Shown here: positions 1 through 6,508 of the stretch, piece by piece
How positions within the stretch are numbered: the first letter of the stretch is position 1
Layout of the letters: the number at the start of each line of letters is the position of its first letter
Origin: Pseudomonadota bacterium
GTDB taxonomy: Bacteria > Pseudomonadota > Gammaproteobacteria > Steroidobacterales > Steroidobacteraceae
NCBI GenBank assembly: GCA_023457495.1
Contig: JAEWLQ010000029.1
Location: 1-19,896, forward strand
Length of the DNA stretch: 19,896 bases
Direction: 5' to 3'
The notes under the pieces: model-generated
Database searches by the model: none
Told to the model about the DNA's origin: nothing
The model's input: only the letters and a program-made list of their open reading frames with translations
Made by a program: the position numbers and the translations under genes

Positions 1-289
1 CTCTGCCATTCTGGAGGGGCGCCTAGCGCGGGCTGAGGGTGTCGTTTGCCGGCTCCGTGCCTTGCGCGAACGCCGGATGCGCCGCGTACGCGAAGCCCCA
101 TCGCGTGTGCACCGTCCTTGCCAGTCAACGTCGACGCGTTCGTCTTCAGGGACTCATCGAAGCGCGTCGCGGTTCGGCCACGTCGCGGCATGCCCATTCA
201 GAAGTAGGATCGCCGCACAGTAACGCCCTGTCCGCGGTTGGATGGGGAAGAGATTCGTCTCCGTTACTCGTGTCAATTCTCAGCGCCGA

Positions 290-311
290 GTAGTTAGAGA
301 CCGTCGCACGG
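290..311 (+). repeat. GTAGTTAG-plus-hairpin element, copy 1 (REP-like candidate)
   Basis: The octamer GTAGTTAG (290-297) is followed after 3 nt by CCGT-cgc-ACGG, a 4-bp stem with a 3-nt loop. The same octamer plus a GC hairpin occurs in two other intergenic spaces of this window on the same strand (3412-3439 and 16450-16479). A GTAG foot next to a GC-rich hairpin is the layout of REP sequences mobilised by RAYT (TnpA-REP) transposases. Calling this a REP is inference; this stem is the weakest of the three. Confidence 0.3.
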
Positions 312-442
312 GCAAATCACCGCTCGACGCGCGATGGAATCCCTGGAGCGTAAATCTCCCGCCTCTTTTCTGTCTCCCAGCCATCCGGGCCGACATCCCA
401 CGTGTCTACCTGCAGGACGCGAGCTCCGCGTCCTCGTACGCA

Positions 443-535
443 GGCTCGATGAGTCCCGGCGCCGCGAACCTCGCACGGCATGGGCGCCGGCCATGCCGTC
501 CACGCTGCCGCAAGATCGCCGGGACTCATCGAGCC
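443..535. repeat. 19-bp perfect inverted repeat with nested hairpin
   Basis: The arm at 443-461 (ggctcgatgagtcccggcg) is perfectly repeated in inverted orientation at 517-535. Inside lies a second perfect stem of 9 bp, acggcatgg at 475-483 pairing with ccatgccgt at 491-499 over a 7-nt loop. The whole can fold into a branched cruciform or RNA structure of about 93 nt. No open frame explains it. It could be a miniature inverted-repeat element, a paired REP unit, or a structured RNA. The 12-mer gggactcatcga of the right arm also occurs at 149-160. Confidence 0.6.
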
Positions 536-545
536 CCCTGAGGCC

Positions 546-579
546 TGTCCCCGTTTGCTAGGAAACGAGGAATGTCCCC
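546..579. repeat. TGTCCCC direct-repeat pair around a hairpin
   Basis: TGTCCCC occurs at 546-552 and 573-579. Between and overlapping them is CGTTT (552-556) pairing with AAACG (563-567) over a 6-nt loop. The block abuts the 3' end of the phospholipase D gene. I recall similar GGGGACA / TGTCCCC blocks as dispersed intergenic repeats in many proteobacteria, sometimes beside Y1-type transposases; that link is from memory and cannot be tested here. There is no U-tract, so an intrinsic terminator is unlikely. Confidence 0.4.
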
Positions 580-582
580 ATT

Positions 583-1851
583 TCACAGCTGGGAGCGGAG
601 GAGGAGGGCGAGTCTTTCGTTCACGCGGCGCCCGAACCTGCGTGTGCGCCATTTCTTGAGTACGAGACGTCGCGATTGCTGGATATCGGCGTCGATGAGA
701 TTGATCTGCTCGCGCGCCAGCGCTTCGCTGAACACGTTGAGATTGGCTTCGTCGTTGAGCCGGAATGAGCGATCGTCGAAGTTGGCCGAGCCCACCGAAC
801 TCCACATGCCATCGATGACCAGCACCTTGCTGTGCATCATCGTCGGTTGGTATTCGTAGATCTGGATGCCGGCCTCGAGCAGTGCACCGTACAGTCCATG
901 CGCCGCCCAGCGGCCGATCCGCGCGTCGGTGTAGCGGCCGGGTACCACGATGCGCACGCGCAATCCGCGGCGCGCCGCCGAACACAGTGCCTCGACCGTC
1001 AGCTTGTCCGGCACGAAGTACGCATTCTCGATGTCGATCGAGGTCTTCGCGGCGGTGAGCGCGAGCAGCACCATGAGGTGCAGGCTTTCCGAGCCGCCGA
1101 CCGGCGAGCTGCCGAACATCTGCGCATCCATGTCGCCGACGGTCGCGAGCTTCGGAAAGTACTCCGCGCCATGCAGCACGCGGCCCGTGGCCTTGATCCA
1201 GTTGTCGACGAACACGGCCTGCATCTGGGCGACCACCGGCCCTTCGGCCCGGAAGTGTGTTTCGCGCCAGGGCGGCACGCCCGACAGTCCCGTGTCCCAT
1301 TCCGTGCCCATGCCGACGCCGCCGGTGAAGCCGATCATGCCGTCGACCACCAGCAACTTGCGGTGCGTGCGGTTATTGAGCCGGCCGAGGTGATACCAGG
1401 ACGGCGGATGGTAGAGATGCACGTCGCAGCCGGCGGCGCGCGCGGCCTCGAGCAGCGCGGAATCCATGGTGCGCGAGCCCAGCCAGTCGAGCAGCATGTG
1501 CACCTTGATGCCGCGGCGCGCCGCGGCCGACAGCTCGTCGACGAAGGTCGCGCCGATGGCATCGCGGAAAACGAAAGTCTCGAACGTGATGTTGGTCTGC
1601 GCCGAACGGATGGCCTCGATCATCGCCGGGTAGATCTCGACGCCGTTGACGAGCGCCGTGATGCGATTCCCGGATACCAGTGGCGGCCCCAGCAGGATGC
1701 CGAGCGCCCGGCGGAAATCGGCGTCGCCGCTGGTGTACAGCCGGCGCGGGCGATACAGCAGGCGTTTCTCGGCGGTCGCGACATTGGCGGCGATCCACAA
1801 CACGAACGCCGTGCAGAGCAACGTGCCGAGGACGATGGCGAGGACCGTCAC
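583..1851 (-). CDS. Cardiolipin synthase-like phospholipase D family protein
   Basis: This is a probable cardiolipin synthase, which joins two phosphatidylglycerol molecules (or PG and another phospholipid) in the inner membrane. The 422-residue product starts with one membrane helix (about residues 3-25). It carries the two HKD catalytic motifs of the phospholipase D superfamily: His163-Lys165-Asp170, followed by a glycine-rich FTGG turn, and His340-Lys342-Asp347, followed by SSVGSANFDDRS. The C-terminus ending in LLRSQL is typical of the family, so the gene is complete. The start is GTG with no strong Shine-Dalgarno sequence and no in-frame ATG just upstream. It lies 96 bp downstream of the AI-2E permease gene on the same strand and may share its transcript. 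Another phosphatidyl-transfer substrate is possible, because HKD motifs do not fix the acceptor. Confidence 0.9.
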   Translation of the reverse strand: MTVLAIVLGTLLCTAFVLWIAANVATAEKRLLYRPRRLYTSGDADFRRALGILLGPPLVSGNRITALVNGVEIYPAMIEAIRSAQTNITFETFVFRDAIGATFVDELSAAARRGIKVHMLLDWLGSRTMDSALLEAARAAGCDVHLYHPPSWYHLGRLNNRTHRKLLVVDGMIGFTGGVGMGTEWDTGLSGVPPWRETHFRAEGPVVAQMQAVFVDNWIKATGRVLHGAEYFPKLATVGDMDAQMFGSSPVGGSESLHLMVLLALTAAKTSIDIENAYFVPDKLTVEALCSAARRGLRVRIVVPGRYTDARIGRWAAHGLYGALLEAGIQIYEYQPTMMHSKVLVIDGMWSSVGSANFDDRSFRLNDEANLNVFSEALAREQINLIDADIQQSRRLVLKKWRTRRFGRRVNERLALLLRSQL

Positions 1852-1916
1852 GATGGATCTGGCGCAGGGCCCGGCATCGCCCTCTGAGTGGGTGTCATAC
1901 GCCCCTGATGATCCAT
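1848..1916 (-). CDS. Possible 22-codon leader ORF overlapping the phospholipase D start
   Basis: An ATG at 1916, preceded by AGGAAG at very short spacing, opens a 22-codon frame (MDHQGRMTPTQRAMPGPAPD, then PS). Its TGA stop overlaps the GTG start of the phospholipase D gene in a GTGA arrangement. This geometry would allow translational coupling and could compensate for the lack of a Shine-Dalgarno sequence at that GTG. The peptide is proline-rich without hydrophobic segment or homology that I recognise. Chance occurrence is a serious alternative. Confidence 0.2.
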   Translation of the reverse strand: MDHQGRMTPTQRAMPGPAPDPS

Positions 1917-1947
1917 TCTTCCTGACTGCTCCCGCAAGCGTCGCAAG

Positions 1948-3099
1948 TCAGGCTTGTTTGGGTGTCCGCTTGGCGGCGGCTTCGGATTCGAGTTCCTTGT
2001 CCGGTCGCGCGCGCCGGAACGGTAGCGGATTCCGTTGCCCGATCGGCGCGAGAAAGTCGCGCAGCACGCGCCATTCGGGCTGGAGCTGCGCGGCGACCTT
2101 GAGCGCCACGAGCACCGGCGTCGCGAGCAGCATCCCCGGAATTCCCCAGAAGCCGTACCCGAACCAGACGCCCAGCAGGATCACGAGCGCATTGACTTCG
2201 AGGCGCCGGCCGACCGTGAGCGGTTGTACGAGCTGGCCTTCGATGAGATGCAAGGCGATGAAGACGCCTGGCACCGCGAGCGCCTGCGCCAGGTCGTCGA
2301 AGGTCACGAGCGCCGCGCACGCGAAGATGAAGCAGGCGGCGATCGGGCCGACATACGGAATGAAATTGAGCACGCCCGCGAGCACGCCCCAGAGGATGGC
2401 ATTCGGCATGCCGAGCGCGGTCATCGCCAGCGCCGTCGCGATACCGAGGCCGAGATTGATCAATGCCACCGTGCCGAAGTAGCGGCCGACCTCGCTGCGA
2501 ATCGCCTCGGTGAGCCGCAACGCGCGCGCGCTCGGCGCACTGCCGGCGAGCGTGGCGCCCATTCGGGCGAGCAATGGCTGGCCGCCGAGAAGAAAAAACA
2601 GCGTGAGCGGAATGATGGTCAGGGATTCGAAGAACGAGCGCGTGAACGAGATCGCGGTGCTCTCGGTCTTCACGGGCGTGACGATCGCGGGTTTGGCGCG
2701 CGTCTGCGCCGGATGCTGGGCGAGCCGCCCGGCGCGCTCGGCGACGTCGTCGACGCGGGCGAACATCTCGCGCACCGGTTTCAGCCGGGGATCGATCTTG
2801 CGCAGGGTCTCCGGCGCACGCGCCAGCCATTGGGTCGCCGGTGTCCAGACGGCGTTGACGGCGATGCCCGCCGCGGCGAACACCACGAGCATCACGGCGG
2901 CGACGGCCAGGCCGCGCGGCATGCGCCAGCGTTGCAATCGATCCACCGCGGGCGTCAGCAGCAGCGCCAGGAACAGCGCGACCGCGACGGGGATGAATAC
3001 ATCGCGTGCGTAATAAAGCACGGCGCCCACCGCGACGATGGACAGCAGGATGACGGCCTTGCGCAGCGTGGTGTCGGCGAGTGGAGTGGGTACGCTCAC
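1948..3099 (-). CDS. AI-2E/PerM family membrane permease
   Basis: This is a multi-pass inner-membrane protein of the AI-2E transporter (PerM/YdiK/TqsA) family. The substrate cannot be read from sequence; family members have been linked to autoinducer-2 export and cation/proton exchange. About eight hydrophobic segments are visible: a pair at the N-terminus (VILLSIVAVGAVLYYA and VFIPVAVALFLALLL), then a helix, a soluble stretch, and five more. The family C-terminal pattern is present as FWGIPGMLLATPVLVALKV. The frame remains open to a GTG at 3153, but those extra 18 residues look unlike the family N-terminus, so GTG 3099 (383 residues) is preferred. Neither start has a well-spaced Shine-Dalgarno sequence. 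It lies between a 34-residue membrane peptide gene and the phospholipase D gene, all on the same strand, suggesting a small envelope operon. Confidence 0.85.
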   Translation of the reverse strand: MSVPTPLADTTLRKAVILLSIVAVGAVLYYARDVFIPVAVALFLALLLTPAVDRLQRWRMPRGLAVAAVMLVVFAAAGIAVNAVWTPATQWLARAPETLRKIDPRLKPVREMFARVDDVAERAGRLAQHPAQTRAKPAIVTPVKTESTAISFTRSFFESLTIIPLTLFFLLGGQPLLARMGATLAGSAPSARALRLTEAIRSEVGRYFGTVALINLGLGIATALAMTALGMPNAILWGVLAGVLNFIPYVGPIAACFIFACAALVTFDDLAQALAVPGVFIALHLIEGQLVQPLTVGRRLEVNALVILLGVWFGYGFWGIPGMLLATPVLVALKVAAQLQPEWRVLRDFLAPIGQRNPLPFRRARPDKELESEAAAKRTPKQA

Positions 3100-3202
3100 C
3101 CCGCCAATGTGCGCCAGGAAGCGCACGCGCGGACATGCGTGTCGGTCGATCACCGACGCGGAAAAGCGCGCGGGCGCGAGTCGGCGGATTCCGACGGGCG
3201 CG

Positions 3203-3307
3203 TTACGAGCCGAGGAGCATCACGCCACCGACGATCAACGAGCACAGGCCGAAGAGGATGGCCGTGACGTTAGCGATGATGTGTTCCCGATGTGCAATCC
3301 TGCGCAT
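3203..3307 (-). CDS. 34-residue single-helix membrane microprotein
   Basis: This short gene encodes MRRIAHREHIIANVTAILFG followed by LCSLIVGGVMLLGS. A basic, polar N-terminus leads into one hydrophobic segment of about 22 residues (residues 13-34), as expected for a small bitopic membrane protein with the N-terminus inside. GGAG sits 6 nt upstream of the ATG. The stop lies about 100 bp before the AI-2E permease start on the same strand. I know no named family for it. A role as a small regulator or partner of the downstream permease is only a guess from position. A helix and a good ribosome binding site in so short a frame make it more likely real than random. Confidence 0.5.
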   Translation of the reverse strand: MRRIAHREHIIANVTAILFGLCSLIVGGVMLLGS

Positions 3308-3372
3308 GACTGGCTCCGACCGTTCGAGCAATCAATCTAGGTCGCGCGCGGGGCTCGTTCCATAGGCATGCG

Positions 3373-3410
3373 CGGCCAATCGGCCGCCGGACCTCCTACA
3401 GCACCGACAC
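3373..3410 (+). promoter_or_regulatory. CGGCCAAT / TCCTACA motif, copy 1
   Basis: CGGCCAAT (3373-3380) is followed by TCCTACAgCAcCGAC (3394-3408). The same two blocks occur, closer together, before the histidine kinase gene (4162-4184). Here CGGCCAAT is part of a GCGGCC-aatc-GGCCGC hairpin (3372-3387). The location, between the divergent 34-residue peptide gene and the gene at 3500, fits a regulator binding site or promoter element. Neither regulator nor strand is known. Confidence 0.3.
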
Positions 3411-3411
3411 G

Positions 3412-3439
3412 GTAGTTAGTTCACGGGCGACGCTGTCGC
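3412..3439 (+). repeat. GTAGTTAG-plus-hairpin element, copy 2 (REP-like candidate)
   Basis: GTAGTTAG (3412-3419) is followed after 7 nt by GCGAC-gct-GTCGC (3427-3439), a perfect 5-bp stem. It resembles the copy at 16450-16479, which also continues into GCGACGyTG. It sits upstream of the gene starting at 3500 and may alternatively be part of that gene's promoter. Confidence 0.35.
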
Positions 3440-3499
3440 ACCTTGCTGACACCCCGGGCGTCCCGAACGAATCGCGGTACTGTCTGTCAGACTCGGTCG

Positions 3500-4138
3500 A
3501 TGACTCGGCGGCGTGTTTCAGCGGCGATCGCGGTGCTGCTGGCGCACGCGGCGGTCCTGTATTGGTTCACGCGGCTGCCCCTGCGCGAGGATCGGTCGAT
3601 CCCGACTCCGGACACCCGGCCGATCACGCTTTACCTGCCACCGCTGCCACCCGCCCAGCCGCCGGCGGCCCCGGGCGAGGTTCGCGCGCCCACTCCCGCG
3701 AAACCTTCGGCCACGACGCCCCGTCCCGTGCCGCAGGGGCCGGGAGCCATCACCTCGCCAACGACCGCAGGTCGCGTCGATTGGCCACTCGAGGGACAGA
3801 AATCCGCAGCGCGGGTCCTCGCGCGTGACGCCGAATCCGAACGCATCGCGAAGATGTTCGCCGGGCCGGACGGCACCTGGGCGTCGCTCACGAAGCGCGA
3901 GCGCTCGCGGCTCGCGCGCTTCAAGTGGAAACCCGGTGTGAACGGCGTCGAGCGTGACCAGGACGGCAACGAGATCTATCACATCAGCGAGGGCTGCGTG
4001 ATCGTGAACGGCGGCTACATCGGTTGCGCGCTCGGCAAAGAGAAGATCCATGGCGACCTTTTCAAGGACATGCGCCTGTACTTCGACGAACAGCGGTTAC
4101 CGCCGACCCAAGAGGGCAATGGGACCGAGGTCCCTTGA
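3500..4138 (+). CDS. Membrane-anchored proline-rich protein, function unknown
   Basis: The product has 212 residues from the ATG at 3500. It starts with a short basic stretch and one membrane helix (about residues 5-23, AIAVLLAHAAVLYWF), like the membrane anchor of TonB-type proteins. A proline- and alanine-rich linker follows (about residues 36-90), probably crossing part of the periplasm. The C-terminal half is charged, then has a compact segment with two cysteines in SEGCVIVNGGYIGCALG, which could form a disulfide. The frame is open 57 nt further upstream to a TTG, but the extra residues precede the anchor and look untranslated. No good Shine-Dalgarno sequence is visible at either start. 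The histidine kinase gene follows after 72 bp on the same strand, so co-transcription is possible. I recognise no family. Confidence 0.75.
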   Translation: MTRRRVSAAIAVLLAHAAVLYWFTRLPLREDRSIPTPDTRPITLYLPPLPPAQPPAAPGEVRAPTPAKPSATTPRPVPQGPGAITSPTTAGRVDWPLEGQKSAARVLARDAESERIAKMFAGPDGTWASLTKRERSRLARFKWKPGVNGVERDQDGNEIYHISEGCVIVNGGYIGCALGKEKIHGDLFKDMRLYFDEQRLPPTQEGNGTEVP

Positions 4139-4161
4139 CGGCGGATCGCGACAGGAAACGT

Positions 4162-4184
4162 CGGCCAATTCCTACAACAGCGAC
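4162..4184 (+). promoter_or_regulatory. CGGCCAAT / TCCTACA motif, copy 2
   Basis: CGGCCAAT (4162-4169) runs directly into TCCTACAaCAgCGAC (4170-4184), 26 bp before the GTG of the histidine kinase gene. The same blocks occur at 3373-3408. Being placed in the only spacer upstream of a signalling gene suggests a shared regulator or sigma-factor element. This is an inference from two copies. Confidence 0.3.
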
Positions 4185-4210
4185 GGTTTGCGTCGACTAC
4201 GCTTTGCCCC

Positions 4211-6505
4211 GTGAAATCGCCCGAACGGCCCAGTTCCGTCAAACCACCCCAGGCTCAAGATGCGCAGTTCCGGATCTTCGTGGATTCGGTGCGCGACTAC
4301 GCGCTGATCATGCTCGACCCGGAGGGGTACATCGTGAGCTGGAATTCGGGCGCGGCCGCTATCAAGGGTTATACGGCGGACGAGATCATCGGCAAACATT
4401 TCACGCGCTTCTATCCACAGGAGGCGGTCGATAGCGGATTCCCCGAACGCGAGCTGATTCTCGCGCGGGAGAACGGCCGCTTCGAGGATGAAGGCTGGCG
4501 CATCCGCAAGGACGGCCGGCGGTTCTGGGCAAACGTGATCATCACGGCGCTGCGCGACTCGACCGGCGAATTGATCGGATTCGCGAAGGTGACCCGCGAC
4601 CTGACCGAGCGACGCAAGACCGAAGAGCAGCTGCGCCTGAACGAAACGCGATTTCGCACCCTCGTGCAGGGTGTTCGCGACTACGCGATTTTCATGCTGA
4701 ACCCGGATGGCACCGTGGCCACCTGGAACGAGGGCGCGCAGCGGATCAAGGGCTACACCGCCGCGGAGATCATCGGCACGCATTTCTCCCGCTTCTATCC
4801 CAAAGAAGCGCTCGACCGCCGGTTTCCCGATCAGGAGCTCGCCGCCGCGACCACCGAGGGCCGATTCGAGGACGAAGGCTGGCGCATCCGCAAGGACGGC
4901 TCGCGCTTCTGGGCGAACGTCGTGATCACCGCGCTGCGCGATGAGCACGGCCGGCTCGTGGGATTCTCGAAGATCACGCGCGATCTGACCGAGCGGCGAC
5001 GGCACGAGGAAATCCTGCGGGCCAGCGAGGAGCGGTTCCGCCTGCTGGTCGAAGGCGTGGTCGACTACGCCATCATCATGATGGACCAGGAGGGCTTCAT
5101 CACTTCCTGGAACAACGGCGCGGCTCAACTGAATGGTTATGCGCCGGGCGAGATCGTCGGCCGGCATTTCTCGCGCCTGTATCCACACGAGGAAATCCAG
5201 TCCAACAAGCCCTGGGAGGACCTGATCGAGACCGGCAAGCGCGGCCGCACGGTGTCGGAAGGCTGGCGTGTACGGCGCGACGGGACTCGCTACTGGGCCA
5301 ACAACGTCATCGCGGCGCTGCGTGAAACCGATGACGCCACGCGCTCTTATTACATGGTGACGCAGGACCTGACTCAGCGCCGTCACGCCGAATCGCTGGC
5401 CGAGGCGGCGCATCGCACCAACGAGTTCATCGCGATGCTCGCGCACGAGCTGCGCAATCCGCTCGCGCCCATCCGCAACGCGGTGGCGCTCATGGGACGC
5501 AAGGGACTCGGAGATCCGGTGCTCGAATCGATGCGCCAGACCGTCGACCGACAGAGCGTGCATCTCACGCGCATCGTGGACGAGCTGCTGGACGTCAATC
5601 GTGTGGCGCGTGGCCGCTTCAGCGTGGAACGCGTACCGATCGACCTCCACGAAGTCCTCGCGCGCGCGATCGAAACCAGCCGGCCGCTGATGGATCGACA
5701 TCGGCAGGTTTTCCAGATGGATGTGCCGAAGGCGCCGCTGCCGGTCAAGGGCGACGCGATGCGTCTCGTTCAGGTGTTCGTGAACCTGCTGAACAACGCC
5801 GCGAAGTACACGCCGGAGGGCGGACAAATTCGCCTCGAAACCGAGCTCGGCAACGAAGAGATCATCGTGCGCGTGCAGGACAATGGTCGAGGCATTCCGC
5901 CCGAGGCCCTCGAGCGGGTTTTCGAATTGTTCATGCAGATCGCGCCCGAGGCGCGCGGAGAGCAGGGTGGCCTCGGCGTGGGACTGGCGCTGGTCCGCCG
6001 CATCGTCGAATTACACGGCGGCCGGGTCGTCGCGCGCAGCGAAGGGTTGGGCAAAGGCAGTACGTTCAGCGTGCATCTGCCGCTCGAGGCACATCAGGTG
6101 GAGCGGCCGCGGAAGGCAGCCGCACCGACCACCGTACGTCCGGTCCGCGTGCTGGTCGTGGATGACAACCGGGACGCGGCCGACAGTCTCAAGGTGCTGC
6201 TCGAAAGCGCGAACCAGGATGTACGCACTGCGTACGACGGATCCGCCGCGCTGGAAGTGGCGCGCAGTTTCCAGCCGGAACTCGTGTTGCTCGATATCGG
6301 CATGCCGCATATGGACGGCTACGAGGCCGCGAGGCGCATGCGTGCGATGCAACTCGAGACGCGCCCGAGGCTGGTGGCGCTCACCGGTTGGGGACAGGCA
6401 TCCGACAAGAAGCGGGCGAGCGACGCCGGATTCGACGAGCATTTCACGAAGCCGGTGAATCCGGACGAGTTGCTCAGCTACATCGCGCAGCTGTCGGCGA
6501 CCTGA
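4211..6505 (+). CDS. Hybrid sensor histidine kinase with three PAS domains and a receiver
   Basis: A 764-residue two-component sensor. Three PAS domains lie at about residues 15-135, 140-262 and 270-392. They are followed by a HisKA dimerisation domain with the phospho-accepting His412 (FIAMLAHELRNPLAP), an HATPase domain with N-box (VNLLNNAAKYT, 524-534), G1 (DNGRG, 557-561) and G2 (GLGVGL, 587-592), and a C-terminal receiver domain. In the receiver the acidic pair is Asp651-Asp652, the phospho-acceptor is Asp695, and Thr725 and Lys747 complete the switch. There is no membrane helix, so it should sense a cytoplasmic signal such as redox, oxygen or a small ligand. The PAS domains are near-copies of each other, indicating recent internal duplication. 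No separate response regulator is nearby. The start is GTG with no clear Shine-Dalgarno sequence. It converges with the next gene with only 3 bp between stops. Confidence 0.95.
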   Translation: MKSPERPSSVKPPQAQDAQFRIFVDSVRDYALIMLDPEGYIVSWNSGAAAIKGYTADEIIGKHFTRFYPQEAVDSGFPERELILARENGRFEDEGWRIRKDGRRFWANVIITALRDSTGELIGFAKVTRDLTERRKTEEQLRLNETRFRTLVQGVRDYAIFMLNPDGTVATWNEGAQRIKGYTAAEIIGTHFSRFYPKEALDRRFPDQELAAATTEGRFEDEGWRIRKDGSRFWANVVITALRDEHGRLVGFSKITRDLTERRRHEEILRASEERFRLLVEGVVDYAIIMMDQEGFITSWNNGAAQLNGYAPGEIVGRHFSRLYPHEEIQSNKPWEDLIETGKRGRTVSEGWRVRRDGTRYWANNVIAALRETDDATRSYYMVTQDLTQRRHAESLAEAAHRTNEFIAMLAHELRNPLAPIRNAVALMGRKGLGDPVLESMRQTVDRQSVHLTRIVDELLDVNRVARGRFSVERVPIDLHEVLARAIETSRPLMDRHRQVFQMDVPKAPLPVKGDAMRLVQVFVNLLNNAAKYTPEGGQIRLETELGNEEIIVRVQDNGRGIPPEALERVFELFMQIAPEARGEQGGLGVGLALVRRIVELHGGRVVARSEGLGKGSTFSVHLPLEAHQVERPRKAAAPTTVRPVRVLVVDDNRDAADSLKVLLESANQDVRTAYDGSAALEVARSFQPELVLLDIGMPHMDGYEAARRMRAMQLETRPRLVALTGWGQASDKKRASDAGFDEHFTKPVNPDELLSYIAQLSAT

Positions 6506-6508
6506 CCG

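Larger units (their letters stand above)
1..582. other. Left-edge region without a convincing gene
   Basis: I see no protein-coding gene here. Frames that stay open give arginine/serine-rich translations without recognisable motifs, signal peptides or ribosome binding sites, as expected from shadow frames in GC-rich DNA. The region does hold ordered structure: a GTAGTTAG motif followed by a small hairpin (290-311), a 19-bp inverted repeat enclosing a second hairpin (443-535), and two TGTCCCC copies flanking a hairpin (546-579) directly beyond the stop of the neighbouring phospholipase D gene. A partial gene running off the left edge cannot be excluded. Confidence 0.6.

Noticed and set aside
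1..197. Minus-strand frame from an ATG at 197 open to the left edge, starting MGMPRRGRTATRF
   Set aside because: No Shine-Dalgarno sequence, arginine/glycine-rich shadow-like composition and no recognisable motif; the MPRRGR start recalls RAYT transposases but the following residues do not.
290..300. Integron attC core sites suggested by GTTAG-containing motifs
   Set aside because: The sequences do not match the GTTRRRY core, no paired RYYYAAC is seen and there is no cassette structure.
552..567. Intrinsic terminator for the phospholipase D gene
   Set aside because: The stem is only 5 bp and AT-containing, and no T-run follows on the minus strand.
317..1300. Long minus-strand frame (327 codons) overlapping the phospholipase D gene
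   Set aside because: It is the alternative frame of a gene with clear HKD motifs and is full of Arg/Gly/Ala/His, as expected of a shadow in GC-rich DNA.
1895..3267. Two frames of about 410 codons overlapping the AI-2E permease, one on each strand
   Set aside because: Both are extremely rich in Arg, Ala, Asp and His with no domain; the permease frame has family motifs and membrane helices.
4172..5827. Minus-strand 551-codon frame opposite the histidine kinase
   Set aside because: Its internal repetition mirrors the PAS duplication on the other strand; the kinase frame carries every catalytic motif.
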